A stretch of 64,000 nt of DNA from Tistlia consotensis USBA 355. Lineage in GTDB: Bacteria; Pseudomonadota; Alphaproteobacteria; Kiloniellales; DSM-21159. Every line of letters begins with the position of its first letter. The first letter of the stretch is position 1. Positions 44,600 through 52,988 of this stretch are shown here, piece after piece. Below the pieces are notes generated by a model. That model ran no database searches. It had not been told where the DNA came from and saw only the letters and a list, made by a program, of their open reading frames with translations. A program made the position numbers and the translations under genes. The stretch lies in NCBI RefSeq assembly GCF_900177295.1, contig NZ_FWZX01000035.1, forward strand, positions 1 to 64,000. Direction: 5' to 3'.

Positions 44600-45078
44600 G
44601 CCAGGATCGTCGTCAACCCAACACGGACCACGCGCACGAGGACGGCGCCGAGTACGTGACCTTCCGGATCGCCAAGCAGCTGTTCGGCATCCATGTCCTG
44701 AAGGTCCAGGACGTCCTCAACCACTGCAAGACCACGCGGATCCCGCTGGCGCCGCCGGAGATCGCCGGCTCGCTGAACCTGCGCGGCCGCATCGTCACCG
44801 CGATCGACGTCCGCCTGCGCCTCGGCCTGCCGATGCGCAACGCCGACGAGACCCCGATGTCGATCGTCGTCGAGAACGAGGGCGAGCTCTACAGCCTGAT
44901 GGTCGACAGCGTCGGCGAGGTGCTGCCGCTGACCAACGGGTCCTGGGAGCGCAACCCGCCGACCCTCGACCCGCGGCTGCGCGAGTACTCCGAGGGCATC
45001 TACCGCCTCGACGGGGAGCTGCTGGTCGTGCTCGACGTCAATCGCCTGCTGGACTACGGCGGACTGAAGGCTGCCTGA
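44596..45078 (+). CDS. cheW: Chemotaxis coupling protein CheW
   Basis: 160 residues. The CheW fold starts near residue 15 (EYVTFRIAKQLFGIHVLKVQ), has APPEIAGSLNLRGRIVTAIDVR in the middle and MVDSVGEVLPL near residue 105. It links CheA to receptors. Overlaps cheA by 4 bases (atga). The N-terminal 12 residues are His/Asp-rich and non-conserved. No receptor gene lies within the window. Confidence 0.93.
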   Translation: MSQDRRQPNTDHAHEDGAEYVTFRIAKQLFGIHVLKVQDVLNHCKTTRIPLAPPEIAGSLNLRGRIVTAIDVRLRLGLPMRNADETPMSIVVENEGELYSLMVDSVGEVLPLTNGSWERNPPTLDPRLREYSEGIYRLDGELLVVLDVNRLLDYGGLKAA

Positions 45079-45109
45079 GCAGAGACGGGCAGCGAGAAGG
45101 GTGGTCGAG

Positions 45110-45475
45110 ATGAAGCGCTTTCTGATCGTGGACGATTCGAAGGTCGTGCGGATGGTGGCGCGCCGCATCCTCGAAGGTCTGAACTTCGAGACGGCCGAGG
45201 CAGAGAACGGCGAGCTGGCCCTCGAGGCCTGCCGCAGCCAGATGCCCGATGCCGTGCTGCTCGACTGGAACATGCCGGTCAAGTCCGGCATCGAGTTCCT
45301 GCGCGAGCTGCGCGGCTGGCCGAACGGCGCCGAGCCGAAGATCGTCTTCTGCACCACCGAGAACGACCTGGCGCACATCCAGGAAGCGATCGGTGCCGGC
45401 GCCGACGAGTACATCATGAAGCCCTTCGACAGCGAGATCCTGGAATCGAAGCTGACCCAGATCGGTCTCCTCTAA
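45110..45475 (+). CDS. cheY: Response regulator CheY
   Basis: 121 residues, a stand-alone REC domain. Acidic pair DD8-9, phosphorylation site D52 in VLLDWNMPVKSG, signature Thr in FCTTEN and Lys in EYIMKPFD. Start ATG at 45110 gives MKRFLIVDDS; a GTG at 45101 is an alternative. It sits between cheW and cheB, 31 bases after cheW. It transmits the CheA signal to the flagellar motor or to another output. Confidence 0.93.
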   Translation: MKRFLIVDDSKVVRMVARRILEGLNFETAEAENGELALEACRSQMPDAVLLDWNMPVKSGIEFLRELRGWPNGAEPKIVFCTTENDLAHIQEAIGAGADEYIMKPFDSEILESKLTQIGLL

Positions 45476-45490
45476 GAACCGAGAGGCAAG

Positions 45491-46600
45491 ATGAGCGCGA
45501 ACAGGGACAGCGCCTACCGGGTCATGGTCGTCGACGACTCGGCGGTCATTCGCGGCTTGCTCTCGCGAGCGCTCGAAGAGGACCCCGAGATCGCCGTGGT
45601 GTCGTCGGTCGCCAACGGCCAGATGGCGGTCTCCTCGATCGCGCGCAGCGAGGTCGAGGTCGTGGTCCTCGACATCGAGATGCCGGTGATGGACGGCCTG
45701 ACCGCCCTGCCGAAGCTGCTCGAGGCGCGTCCGGGGGTGCAGGTCGTCATGGCCTCGACGCTGACCCGCAAGAACGCGGACATCAGCCTCAAGGCGATGC
45801 GCGCCGGTGCCGCCGACTACGTCACCAAGCCGAGCAGCAGCAGCGAGCTGACCTCGGCCGACAGCTTCAAGCGCGAGCTGGTCGCCAAGGTCAAGGCGCT
45901 GGGCGCGAACGCGCGCCGGCGCCTCGGGCCGCCGAAGTCGGCCGGTCCGGTGCGCGCCGCGGCGGTGCGTCCGGCCCCGGCGCCCCGCCAGGTCACCCTG
46001 CGCCGTCCGCCGATGATGGGGCCGCGCGCCCTGGCGATCGGCAGCTCGACCGGCGGCCCGCAGGCGCTGCTCAAGGTGCTCGGCGAGCTCAAGGGCCCGC
46101 TCGACATCCCGATCTTCATCACCCAGCACATGCCGGCGACCTTCACGACGCTGCTGGCCGAGCACATCGCCCGCGTCTCCGGGCGGCCGGCCCGCGAGGC
46201 GAGCGAAGGCGAGACGGTGATGCCGGGCACGATCTACGTCGCTCCCGGCGACTGGCACATGCGCGCCGAGCAGAGCGCCGGCGGCGTCAAGCTGCACGTC
46301 GACCAGAGCCCGCCCGAGAACTTCTGCCGCCCGTCGGTCGACCCGATGCTGCGCAGCCTGGTGCAGATCTACGGTTCGCGCCTGCTGACCGTGATCCTGA
46401 CCGGCATGGGCTCGGACGGCCTCAAGGGCTGCCAGGCGGTCGTCGCCGCCGGCGGCGGCGTGGTCGCCCAGGACGAAGCGAGCTCGGTGGTCTGGGGCAT
46501 GCCCGGCGCGGTGGCGACCAATGGTCTCTGCTACGCCGTGCTGCCGCTCGATCGGATCGCCGACCACCTGAAACCGTTGCTCGCGAGGACGGCGGCATGA
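45491..46600 (+). CDS. cheB: Chemotaxis methylesterase CheB
   Basis: 369 residues. REC domain (about 10-125) with VVLDIEMPVMDG, a Pro/Arg-rich linker (150-170) and the methylesterase domain from about 175. Catalytic Ser in AIGSSTGGPQALL, His in ITQHMPATF and Asp in ILTGMGSDGLKG. It removes methyl groups from receptors and tunes adaptation; it pairs with CheR encoded immediately downstream with a 4-base overlap. Confidence 0.93.
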   Translation: MSANRDSAYRVMVVDDSAVIRGLLSRALEEDPEIAVVSSVANGQMAVSSIARSEVEVVVLDIEMPVMDGLTALPKLLEARPGVQVVMASTLTRKNADISLKAMRAGAADYVTKPSSSSELTSADSFKRELVAKVKALGANARRRLGPPKSAGPVRAAAVRPAPAPRQVTLRRPPMMGPRALAIGSSTGGPQALLKVLGELKGPLDIPIFITQHMPATFTTLLAEHIARVSGRPAREASEGETVMPGTIYVAPGDWHMRAEQSAGGVKLHVDQSPPENFCRPSVDPMLRSLVQIYGSRLLTVILTGMGSDGLKGCQAVVAAGGGVVAQDEASSVVWGMPGAVATNGLCYAVLPLDRIADHLKPLLARTAA

Positions 46601-47439
46601 GCCCCCAGGACTTCGACTTCATTGCCCAGCTGCTCAAGCAGCGCTCGGGCCTGACCATCGGTCCCGACAAGGCCTACCTGCTGGAGAGCCGCCTCAACCC
46701 GGTGGCCCGCAAGCACGGCTTCAACGGCCTGACCGACCTGATCCAGGGCCTGCGGCTGCGCGGCGACCAGACCCTGACCCGCGACGTCGTCGAGGCGATG
46801 ACGACCAACGAGTCGTTCTTCTTCCGCGACACCAAGCCCTTCGACCAGTTCAAGCGGCTGGTGCTGCCGCACCTGCTCGAGAAGCGCGCCGCCAAGCGCA
46901 GCTTCCGGATCTGGTCGGCGGCCTGCTCGTCGGGCCAGGAAGCCTATTCGCTGTCGATGATCCTCAAGGAGTTCGAGGCGAAGCTGGCCGGCTGGCGCGT
47001 CGAGATGATCGCCACCGACCTCTCGACCGAGATCCTCGACAAGGCCAAGGAAGGCGTCTACTCGCAGTTCGAGGTGCAGCGCGGCCTGCCGGTGCAGCTG
47101 CTGGTCAAGCACTTCGCCCAGGAAGGCGACCGCTGGCGGATCGCCCCGGACATCAAGCGGATGGTCACCTTCCGGACCTTCAACCTGCTCGACGATCCGG
47201 CGCCGCTCGGCCAGTTCGACGTGGTCTTCCTGCGCAACGTGCTGATCTACTTCGACCAGCCGACCAAGACCAAGGTGCTGGAGCGGGTCTCGCGCCAGAT
47301 GGCGCCGGACGGCTTCCTCTACCTGGGCGGCGCCGAGACGGTGCTCGGGATCAGCGACAAGTTCCAGGTCTTCCCCGGCGAGCGCGGCATCTACGGCCTG
47401 TCGGCCGCGGCCCAGCCGCGCATGGCGGCGACCGCCTGA
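46597..47439 (+). CDS. cheR: Chemotaxis protein methyltransferase CheR
   Basis: 280 residues. N-terminal helical domain (1-75) and SAM domain: TTNESFFFRDTKPFDQF, WSAACSSGQEAYSLSMIL as motif I, IATDLSTEILDKAKEG and FDVVFLRNVLIYFD. It methylates receptor glutamates using SAM. Last of the five-gene operon. Standard length for the family. No cheD or receptor is nearby. Confidence 0.93.
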   Translation: MSPQDFDFIAQLLKQRSGLTIGPDKAYLLESRLNPVARKHGFNGLTDLIQGLRLRGDQTLTRDVVEAMTTNESFFFRDTKPFDQFKRLVLPHLLEKRAAKRSFRIWSAACSSGQEAYSLSMILKEFEAKLAGWRVEMIATDLSTEILDKAKEGVYSQFEVQRGLPVQLLVKHFAQEGDRWRIAPDIKRMVTFRTFNLLDDPAPLGQFDVVFLRNVLIYFDQPTKTKVLERVSRQMAPDGFLYLGGAETVLGISDKFQVFPGERGIYGLSAAAQPRMAATA

Positions 47440-47587
47440 GGCAGCCCGCCGGGCGGCGGTCCCGCCGCCCGGACCTTCCGCCACCCCGACTTCCCCCCGC
47501 GTCCCGACTTCCCCCGCGTCCCGACTTCACAGGAGCGCGGGCCCGGCCGTCCCCCTTGCAGTCTTCGCAAGCGGGCAGGCGGCGACC

Positions 47588-48283
47588 ATGGGCTACATCT
47601 GCGGATACCTCGCGAGCAACGCCGTCGACGGCCTGGGCGGCATCCAGGCCTATCTGCAGACCCAGACGAGCGACGCGGCCGGAGCCTTCCCGACCGGCGG
47701 CAACCTCTCCTCGATCGTCGCCCTGCAGGTCCAGGACACCGCGGCCAGCCAGCTGCTCCGCGTGCGCCTCGGCTATGGCCTGTTCCGCCTCAACGCCCAG
47801 ATGGATCCGACCGCCTTCCTGTTCGCCGAGATGCTGGTCGGCAACCAGCGCAGCCTGCGCATGCTGGGGCAGCCCGGCAGCGACAAGGAGTTCCATTCCT
47901 ACGCCGCGGCCTACGACCCCGAGGCCGGCGCCTGGAGCCTGCAGGTCGACGCCATGCGCGTCGGCACGCTGCAGGCCGACGCCTGGAAGGATCCGGCCGG
48001 CAAGCCCTCGACGCGCCAGCTGGTGCCGGCCTTCCTGGCCGAGGTCTCGGTCAGCGAGGTGCCGGTGCTCGGCACCAGCGCCAATGCCGTCGAGGTCGAG
48101 GCCGCGCAGCTCGAGGTCGGCGGCCAGCTGCAGGACCTGAACTTCGCGGGCGGCGACGGCAGCGGCGTCGGCTCGGTCGTCTGGACCAGCGAGACGGCGG
48201 TCGGGACCCTGGGCACGGTCGGCAGCTTCGCCGACAGCTTCACCATCAGCGCGGCGGCCTCCGGCGGCACCAAGAAGAGCTAG
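47588..48283 (+). CDS. Unknown protein, tandem paralogue 1
   Basis: 231 residues beginning MGYICGYLASNAVDGLGGIQAY. No signal peptide, no long hydrophobic stretch, and many short beta-prone segments. It aligns by eye with the next gene: CGY near the start, a LGYG/LGFGYA segment, AYDPEAGAWSLQVD against LTPGSGTWVLRFD, and LVPAFLAEVSVSEVPVLGT against LVPYLEVPLLGT. The overall look is a beta-sandwich (lectin- or adhesin-like), but I do not recognise a family. It stands alone after the che operon with a 148-base gap, facing the ribosomal gene cluster. Confidence 0.65.
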   Translation: MGYICGYLASNAVDGLGGIQAYLQTQTSDAAGAFPTGGNLSSIVALQVQDTAASQLLRVRLGYGLFRLNAQMDPTAFLFAEMLVGNQRSLRMLGQPGSDKEFHSYAAAYDPEAGAWSLQVDAMRVGTLQADAWKDPAGKPSTRQLVPAFLAEVSVSEVPVLGTSANAVEVEAAQLEVGGQLQDLNFAGGDGSGVGSVVWTSETAVGTLGTVGSFADSFTISAAASGGTKKS

Positions 48284-48428
48284 CCGGGCCGGCGGCCGCC
48301 GTTCTCCTGCGTCGCCCCGGGCGCAGGGGGCGGGAAGGAATCGAAAACAGGGAGTGAATTTTCCCATCACAATTCGCCCTGTCCCGCGTCCTAGGCGTTA
48401 AGCCGTACTGTGCCCGGAGGCCGGTGAG

Positions 48429-49043
48429 GTGGTCTATTTCTGCGGCTACAGCCAGGCCGGCGCGACCGCCGGGCTGGTCGGTGTTCGTGCTGTGAACACG
48501 ACTCGTTCCGTGACGCTGCCGGAGGGCGGACAGCCCTTCTCGGCCGCCGCCCTGATCGTCAACGGCGGCGGCGACTCGCCGCTCAGCCTGGGGTTCGGCT
48601 ATGCACAGCGCGCCGGCGCGCTGGCCGGCAGCTTCCTCTGGCTGCGCCTGCGCTCGGCCTTCGGCGGCGCCTTCTCGCACAGCGAGCAGTGGCTGCGGCC
48701 GCCGGGCGCCGGCAACCATCTCTACGAGGCCGTGCTGACGCCCGGATCGGGCACCTGGGTGCTGCGCTTCGACGGCAGCGAGATCGCCTACCAGCAGAAC
48801 AGCGCCTGGACCGGTGTCGCGGGCCTGACCGTCGGCTTCGGCGGGCTGGTGCCCTATCTGGAGGTGCCGCTGCTCGGCACGGCCGCCGCGCCCTGCCGCT
48901 TCCAGGGCCTGGAGATCCGCGCCAGGGGCGACTGGCAGCCGCTCCCGCTCTCGGCGCTGACCCAGGCCAGCCTGCAGGCCGGCACGCTGACCCCGGTCGC
49001 CGGCATCGACAACGGCTTCGACCTCGCGGCGAAGGCGAGCTGA
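48429..49043 (+). CDS. Unknown protein, tandem paralogue 2
   Basis: 204 residues from a GTG (48429) with ggagg spaced 8 bases upstream. Begins MVYFCGYSQAGATAGLVGVRAV. Paralogous to the gene at 47588: CGY, LGFGYA, GTWVLRFDGSEIAYQQNSAW and VPYLEVPLLGT. Same beta-rich character, no signal peptide, no membrane helix. A 145-base gap separates the two, and a terminator-like hairpin (49053-49088) lies downstream. Function unknown. Confidence 0.65.
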   Translation: MVYFCGYSQAGATAGLVGVRAVNTTRSVTLPEGGQPFSAAALIVNGGGDSPLSLGFGYAQRAGALAGSFLWLRLRSAFGGAFSHSEQWLRPPGAGNHLYEAVLTPGSGTWVLRFDGSEIAYQQNSAWTGVAGLTVGFGGLVPYLEVPLLGTAAAPCRFQGLEIRARGDWQPLPLSALTQASLQAGTLTPVAGIDNGFDLAAKAS

Positions 49044-49052
49044 GCTTTCCGC

Positions 49053-49088
49053 AAAAGGAAACGGCGGCCCGGGTGACCGGGCCGCCGT
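49053..49088. terminator. Bidirectional terminator between the unknown gene and rplI
   Basis: acggcggcccgg-gtga-ccgggccgccgt (49061-49088), a perfect 12-bp stem with a GNRA-like loop. On the minus strand it is followed by tttccttttgcgg, giving a good rho-independent terminator for rpsF-rpsR-rplI. On the plus strand the following DNA is only mildly T-rich. Confidence 0.75.
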
Positions 49089-49127
49089 CTCGTTCGTCTT
49101 GCCGTGTCGGCGGAGGCGCGCCGGCCG

Positions 49128-49748
49128 TCAGGCCGTCTCGTCTTCCGCCTCGGTCGCGGCCTCGGCCTCGGCAGCCGCTTCGGCCTCCTCCGCGGCCAGG
49201 GCCGCAGCCTCCAGCTCGGCCTCGGCGGCCTCCTCGGCGGCCTGCTGCTCGTCGGAGGAGACGAAGCGGCCGGCCTTGGCCTGCAGCTCCGCTTCCGCCT
49301 CGGAACGGGCGACGTTGACCGTCACCGACACCGAGACCTCGGGATGCAGCCGGATGCGCACCGGGTGCAGGCCGAGCGTCTTGATCGGCTTCTCCAGCAC
49401 GACCTGGCCGCGCCCGATCGTGGCGCCGCCCCCGGTCACCGCCTCGGCGACGTCGCGGGCGTTGACCGAGCCGTAGAGCTGGCCGTTGTCGCCGGCCTGG
49501 CGGATCACCGTGACCTGCAGGCCCTCGATCTTGCCGGAGACCTGCTCGGCCTCCTGGCGGCGCTCCAGGTTCTCGGCCTCGAGCTGGGCGCGCTGGGTCT
49601 CGAACAGCTCGCGGTTCGCCTTGTTCGCGCGCAGCGCCTTCTGCTTGGGCAGCAGGTAGTTGCGCGCGAAGCCCGGGCGGACCTTCACGACGTCGCCCAT
49701 CTGGCCCAGGTTCTCGATGCGCTCGAGCAGGATGACTTCGACTGCCAT
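49128..49748 (-). CDS. rplI: 50S ribosomal protein L9
   Basis: 206 residues. N-terminal domain [39 protein letters not shown] is the L9 hallmark, followed by a long helix and the C-terminal domain. It has an unusually long acidic Ala/Glu tail (about the last 45 residues), common in alphaproteobacteria. Third in the rpsF-rpsR-rplI operon. Binds 23S rRNA at the L1 stalk base. Confidence 0.95.
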   Translation of the reverse strand: MAVEVILLERIENLGQMGDVVKVRPGFARNYLLPKQKALRANKANRELFETQRAQLEAENLERRQEAEQVSGKIEGLQVTVIRQAGDNGQLYGSVNARDVAEAVTGGGATIGRGQVVLEKPIKTLGLHPVRIRLHPEVSVSVTVNVARSEAEAELQAKAGRFVSSDEQQAAEEAAEAELEAAALAAEEAEAAAEAEAATEAEDETA

Positions 49749-49765
49749 GGTCTGGTCCTCTCCGC

Positions 49766-50023
49766 TCAGTTCATCGTGTAGGGCAGCAGGGCGAGGAAGC
49801 GGGCGCGCTTGATGGCGCGGGCCAGCTCACGCTGCTTCTTCGCCGACACCGCGGTGATGCGGCTCGGCACGATCTTGCCGCGCTCCGAGACGAAGCGCTG
49901 CAGCAGGCGGATGTCCTTGAAGTCGATCTTCGGCGCGTTCGGGCCGGAGAAGGGGCAGGACTTCCGACGACGGAAGAACGGCCGGCGCGGCGTGCCGCCG
50001 CGGCTGACGATCTCGACGCTCAT
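49766..50023 (-). CDS. rpsR: 30S ribosomal protein S18
   Basis: 85 residues. [37 protein letters not shown] and [28 protein letters not shown] are diagnostic of S18. It binds beside S6 on 16S rRNA. Its ATG shares one base with the rpsF stop (taatg). The single Cys in KSCPF is not part of a zinc site. Confidence 0.96.
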   Translation of the reverse strand: MSVEIVSRGGTPRRPFFRRRKSCPFSGPNAPKIDFKDIRLLQRFVSERGKIVPSRITAVSAKKQRELARAIKRARFLALLPYTMN

Positions 50024-50502
50024 TATTCGCCTCCTTCCCGACGCGGGCCACGCTCGCCCCGGTCTCCACCACGATCACCGCCCCGGTCGCCCCGGTCGCC
50101 GCGGTCCGGACGGTCGCCGCGGTCGCGGTCGCCGTAGCGTCCGCCGCCCCGGCCGCCGCGGCCGCCGCGGTCGCGCTCGCCGCGATCGCGCAGCATCGCC
50201 GAGGGCTCGCTGGCCAGCTCGGGCACGCGCACCGTCAGGTAGCGCACGACGTCCTCGTTGAGGCGCATGACGCGCTCGTACTCCTGGACCGCCTCGGCCG
50301 GCGCATCCAGGTTGAACAGCACGTAGTGGCCCTTCCGGTTCTTCTTGATCCGGTAGGCGAGGTTCTTGAGGCCCCAGTATTCCTGGCTGGCGACCTGGCC
50401 GCCCTGGTCCGTCAGGATCTGGGACAGCTGACCGGCCAGCTCCTCGACCTGCTGGGTCGAGATGTCCTGGCGGGCAATCCAAATGCTCTCGTAGAAGGCC
50501 AT
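50023..50502 (-). CDS. rpsF: 30S ribosomal protein S6 with Arg/Gly/Asp-rich tail
   Basis: 159 residues. The S6 domain occupies 1-100 ([51 protein letters not shown]). From about residue 107 a repeated tail of RGG, DRG and DRGDR units makes up the last 50 residues. It is first in the rps/rpl operon, downstream of a clear sigma-70-type promoter and a leader of about 150 bases with a GC hairpin. Tails of this kind may bind RNA. Confidence 0.95.
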   Translation of the reverse strand: MAFYESIWIARQDISTQQVEELAGQLSQILTDQGGQVASQEYWGLKNLAYRIKKNRKGHYVLFNLDAPAEAVQEYERVMRLNEDVVRYLTVRVPELASEPSAMLRDRGERDRGGRGGRGGGRYGDRDRGDRPDRGDRGDRGGDRGGDRGERGPRREGGE

Positions 50503-50662
50503 CGGCCCTTAAGCTCCCTTCGGGTTCGCGGGCCGGAGCCCGGTCCCGCGTCGGCGGGACCTCGAGGCCGGTCGGCCCTCAGCCGTACCCGTCGGATTGT
50601 CTCTTCCTGCGGGGCACGGCAAGGAGAGGCCGCCGAGCGTACCCCGGCAGCCAAGGCGCGGG

Positions 50663-50690
50663 ACTATACACAGGGGCGTTGGCGATGCAA
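50663..50690 (-). promoter_or_regulatory. rpsF operon promoter
   Basis: On the minus strand, ttgcat (50685-50690) and tatagt (50663-50668) are spaced by 16 bases. Expected start near 50656, giving an untranslated leader of about 150 bases to the rpsF ATG. The leader contains ggtcccgc-cgac-gcgggacc, a perfect 8-bp-stem hairpin, where an S6:S18 autoregulatory element would be expected. Confidence 0.65.
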
Positions 50691-50724
50691 GTGGAGTCGC
50701 GGGGGAGGGGGCCTACCCGGCTAC

Positions 50725-51255
50725 CTAAGCGGCATGTGCGTCATTGAACCAGTTCGGACCCTGCTGAGAAGCTCTAACGATCAGGCGTCGTCCAACATCA
50801 TTGCGAAGCGCCTTATCGTCACGCTTTCTCTGGTCCCGAGCCATCACGATCCGTACGGACACGTTGTCTACGCTAACCGTGATTAGGGCGCGGGCAAGAG
50901 GCCTTATCATGTCCTGCATCTTCGTGGCGTATCGCGTGCCAAGGTCCCTTTCAAGCGACCTCTTGAACATACGAGGGTCTGCTGCAGACCGACCAAAACG
51001 CGCCCGACCGATACCTCTGCCACACTCTCTGACGAACTCGGGCGACGCGGCGACCGCGAGGAGGATGTTGGCGATCTCTCTGGCCTTCTCAGGCGCGTCA
51101 GGATCCTCCCGAATTTCCACAGCCCGTTGCGCAAATTCCTTCCAGTAGCGCTGCGACTCCCTCCACCGCCTCACTTTCGCCCTCTCTCGCAACAGAAGGA
51201 TCGCGAAGATGAAGGCAAGAGCCAGCAAGGTCGCTATAGAGAATCCCAGAAGCAT
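50725..51255 (-). CDS. Unknown membrane-anchored protein in low-GC pocket
   Basis: 176 residues from the ATG at 51255 (aggag site). One N-terminal helix LLGFSIATLLALAFIFAILLL followed by a charged cytoplasmic-type domain with coiled-coil propensity: RERAKVRRWRESQRYWKEFAQRAVEIRED and RDLGTRYATKMQDMIRPLARALI. No recognised family. It is paired with the small membrane gene at 51266, 10 bases away. GC content is clearly lower than its neighbours, and neither gene belongs to the usual rps/fab neighbourhood. Confidence 0.65.
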   Translation of the reverse strand: MLLGFSIATLLALAFIFAILLLRERAKVRRWRESQRYWKEFAQRAVEIREDPDAPEKAREIANILLAVAASPEFVRECGRGIGRARFGRSAADPRMFKRSLERDLGTRYATKMQDMIRPLARALITVSVDNVSVRIVMARDQRKRDDKALRNDVGRRLIVRASQQGPNWFNDAHAA

Positions 51256-51265
51256 GGCTTCGCTC

Positions 51266-51565
51266 CTATCTCGACCCTTCGCTCCCCACAGATGGCGATG
51301 CACTGCCTATCTGTTTAGACTCGCGCGGCGTGCGTCCTGTGAATGGCAGCCCTTGCGCCGCCGCGATGGTTTCCACGAGCTTCCGTGTCTCCAGTTCCAA
51401 AGATTTGCGTTCGTGGACCTGTTTCAGCCAGCTCAGACCTAGAACTAAGACGATTGTCGTCAGGCACAAGATTCCGACGGTGCCCAACGGTTCTTGGTCG
51501 GCCGCTCGCTCCACAGCATGAACGAGCGCATCACCCAGCCGTTCCAGCAGTCCAGCTTCATCCAT
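51266..51565 (-). CDS. Unknown small membrane protein in low-GC pocket
   Basis: 99 residues. One central hydrophobic segment LGTVGILCLTTIVLVLGLSWL (about 27-48), an acidic N-terminal half and a Ser/Gly-rich C-terminus. Ribosome site weak. A plausible promoter (tgtcaa/ttgaca box at 51617-51622 with a weak -10 at 51594-51599) drives it and the downstream gene on the minus strand. No family recognised. Confidence 0.6.
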   Translation of the reverse strand: MDEAGLLERLGDALVHAVERAADQEPLGTVGILCLTTIVLVLGLSWLKQVHERKSLELETRKLVETIAAAQGLPFTGRTPRESKQIGSASPSVGSEGSR

Positions 51566-51968
51566 GTCGGGCTCTTTGGTCCCCCCAAGAGCCGTCCTAG
51601 CTACACGGAATGGTTATGTCAAAGCGGAACTGCTCCACCATATTGGCACACTGGGCTTTCGAGAATGTTAACTCAAGAGTATTTTTTCGGCGCCGCAATA
51701 CGATCTATGAGTGTGTAGGGGCGCAGGCAACGACGCGGGATCGTCTCAATAGCTCGATCTGCTCAGCGTCGCATGTACCTGCCATACTTGCTGCTCGCCC
51801 GATCCGCCTTAGCCGCGCTTCCTTGACACCTAGCCTGTCACTGCTATCCCTGGGCGCCTGCCGGGCCGCCCCGAAGCGATAGGGAGCGCGGGCTCCGGCG
51901 GCAAGAAGCCATCGGCCCCGCAGTCGTCGATTCCGGGGCCGTCGATTCCAGGGGGAGGAGCGAGCGAG
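51566..51968. other. 403-base gap, lower GC, upstream of fabD
   Basis: No credible gene. It is AT-richer than the chromosome (for example gttaactcaagagtattttttcggc) and contains a plus-strand promoter-like ttgaca (51823-51828) with tatccc (51845-51850) 16 bases later, likely driving fabD. This looks like the remnant edge of the inserted pocket that begins with the unknown membrane genes. Confidence 0.45.
51594..51622 (-). promoter_or_regulatory. Candidate promoter for the low-GC pocket genes
   Basis: Minus strand ttgaca (51617-51622), 17-base spacer, taggac (51594-51599). The -35 is a perfect match and the -10 weak. About 22 bases to the downstream ATG at 51565, so the transcript would be nearly leaderless. 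Consistent with, but not proof of, expression of the two membrane genes. Confidence 0.4.
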
Positions 51969-52925
51969 ATGCGGGCCTTCGTGTTTCCGGGCCAGGGCAG
52001 CCAGGCCGTCGGCATGGGCCAGGCGCTGGCCGAGGCCTTTCCGGCCGCGCGCCTGGTCTTCGAGGAGGTCGACGACGCACTGTCGCAGAAGCTCTCGAAG
52101 CTGATGTTCGAGGGCCCGGAGAGCGAGCTCACCCTGACCGAGAACGCCCAGCCGGCGCTGATGGCGGTCAGCCTCGCCGTCGTGCGCGTGCTGGAGCGCG
52201 AGGGCGGGTTCGAGCTGTCGGAGCGCGCCGCCTTCGTCGCCGGCCACTCCCTGGGCGAGTACTCCGCGCTCTGCGCCGCGCGCTGCCTGGATCTCGCCGA
52301 CGCCGCGCGCCTGCTCAAGCGCCGCGGCCGCGCCATGCAGCGCGCCGTGCCGGTCGGCGAGGGCGCCATGGCGGCGCTGCTCGGCCTCGAGCTGGAGGGC
52401 GCGCGCGAGGTCGCCGAGGCGGCCCGCGTCGATCCCGAGTCCGGCGAGACGCAGGTCTGCCAGCCGGCCAACGACAACGCACCGGGGCAGGTCGTCGTCT
52501 CCGGCCACAAGGCCGCGGTCGAGCGGGCCGTCGCGCTGGCCGCCGAGAAGGGCGCGCGGCGCGCGATCATCCTGCCGGTCTCCGCGCCCTTCCACTGCGC
52601 GCTGATGCAGCCGGCCGCCGACGAGATGGCCGAGGCGCTGGCCGAGGTCACCCTGGCGTCGCCGGTCGTGCCGCTGATCAGCAACGTCACGGCCTCGCCG
52701 CAGAGCGACCCGACGACGATCCGGCGGCTGCTGGTCGAGCAGGTCACCGGGCTGGTGCGCTGGCGCGAGAGCGTCGCGGCGCTGCGCGCGCTCGGCGTCG
52801 AGCGCCTGGTCGAGGCCGGCGCCGGCAAGGTGCTGACCGGCCTGGCCAAGCGCATCGACCGCGAGCTGGCCGCCGAGGCGATCGGCACGCCGGCCGAGGT
52901 CGAGGCCTTCCTGAAGGGCCAGTGA
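51969..52925 (+). CDS. fabD: Malonyl-CoA:ACP transacylase FabD
   Basis: 318 residues. FVFPGQGSQAVGMG near the N-terminus, catalytic Ser in VAGHSLGEYSALCAA (about residue 95), His in APFHCALM and the Asn-rich QVCQPANDNAPGQVVVSG. It transfers malonate to the acyl carrier protein (EC 2.3.1.39). First in the fab operon, 63 bases before fabG, with a short hairpin between them (ggccccg/cggggcc, 52950-52967). Confidence 0.95.
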   Translation: MRAFVFPGQGSQAVGMGQALAEAFPAARLVFEEVDDALSQKLSKLMFEGPESELTLTENAQPALMAVSLAVVRVLEREGGFELSERAAFVAGHSLGEYSALCAARCLDLADAARLLKRRGRAMQRAVPVGEGAMAALLGLELEGAREVAEAARVDPESGETQVCQPANDNAPGQVVVSGHKAAVERAVALAAEKGARRAIILPVSAPFHCALMQPAADEMAEALAEVTLASPVVPLISNVTASPQSDPTTIRRLLVEQVTGLVRWRESVAALRALGVERLVEAGAGKVLTGLAKRIDRELAAEAIGTPAEVEAFLKGQ

Positions 52926-52988
52926 GGCCCTCGACCCAGTGAAACCGAAGGCCCCGCGGACGGGGCCTGCCGAAGGGGAGCAACGAGC

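Noticed and set aside
51610-51882. Open frame in the low-GC pocket upstream of fabD
   Set aside because: No ribosome site, no similarity, and it overlaps the likely fabD promoter region.
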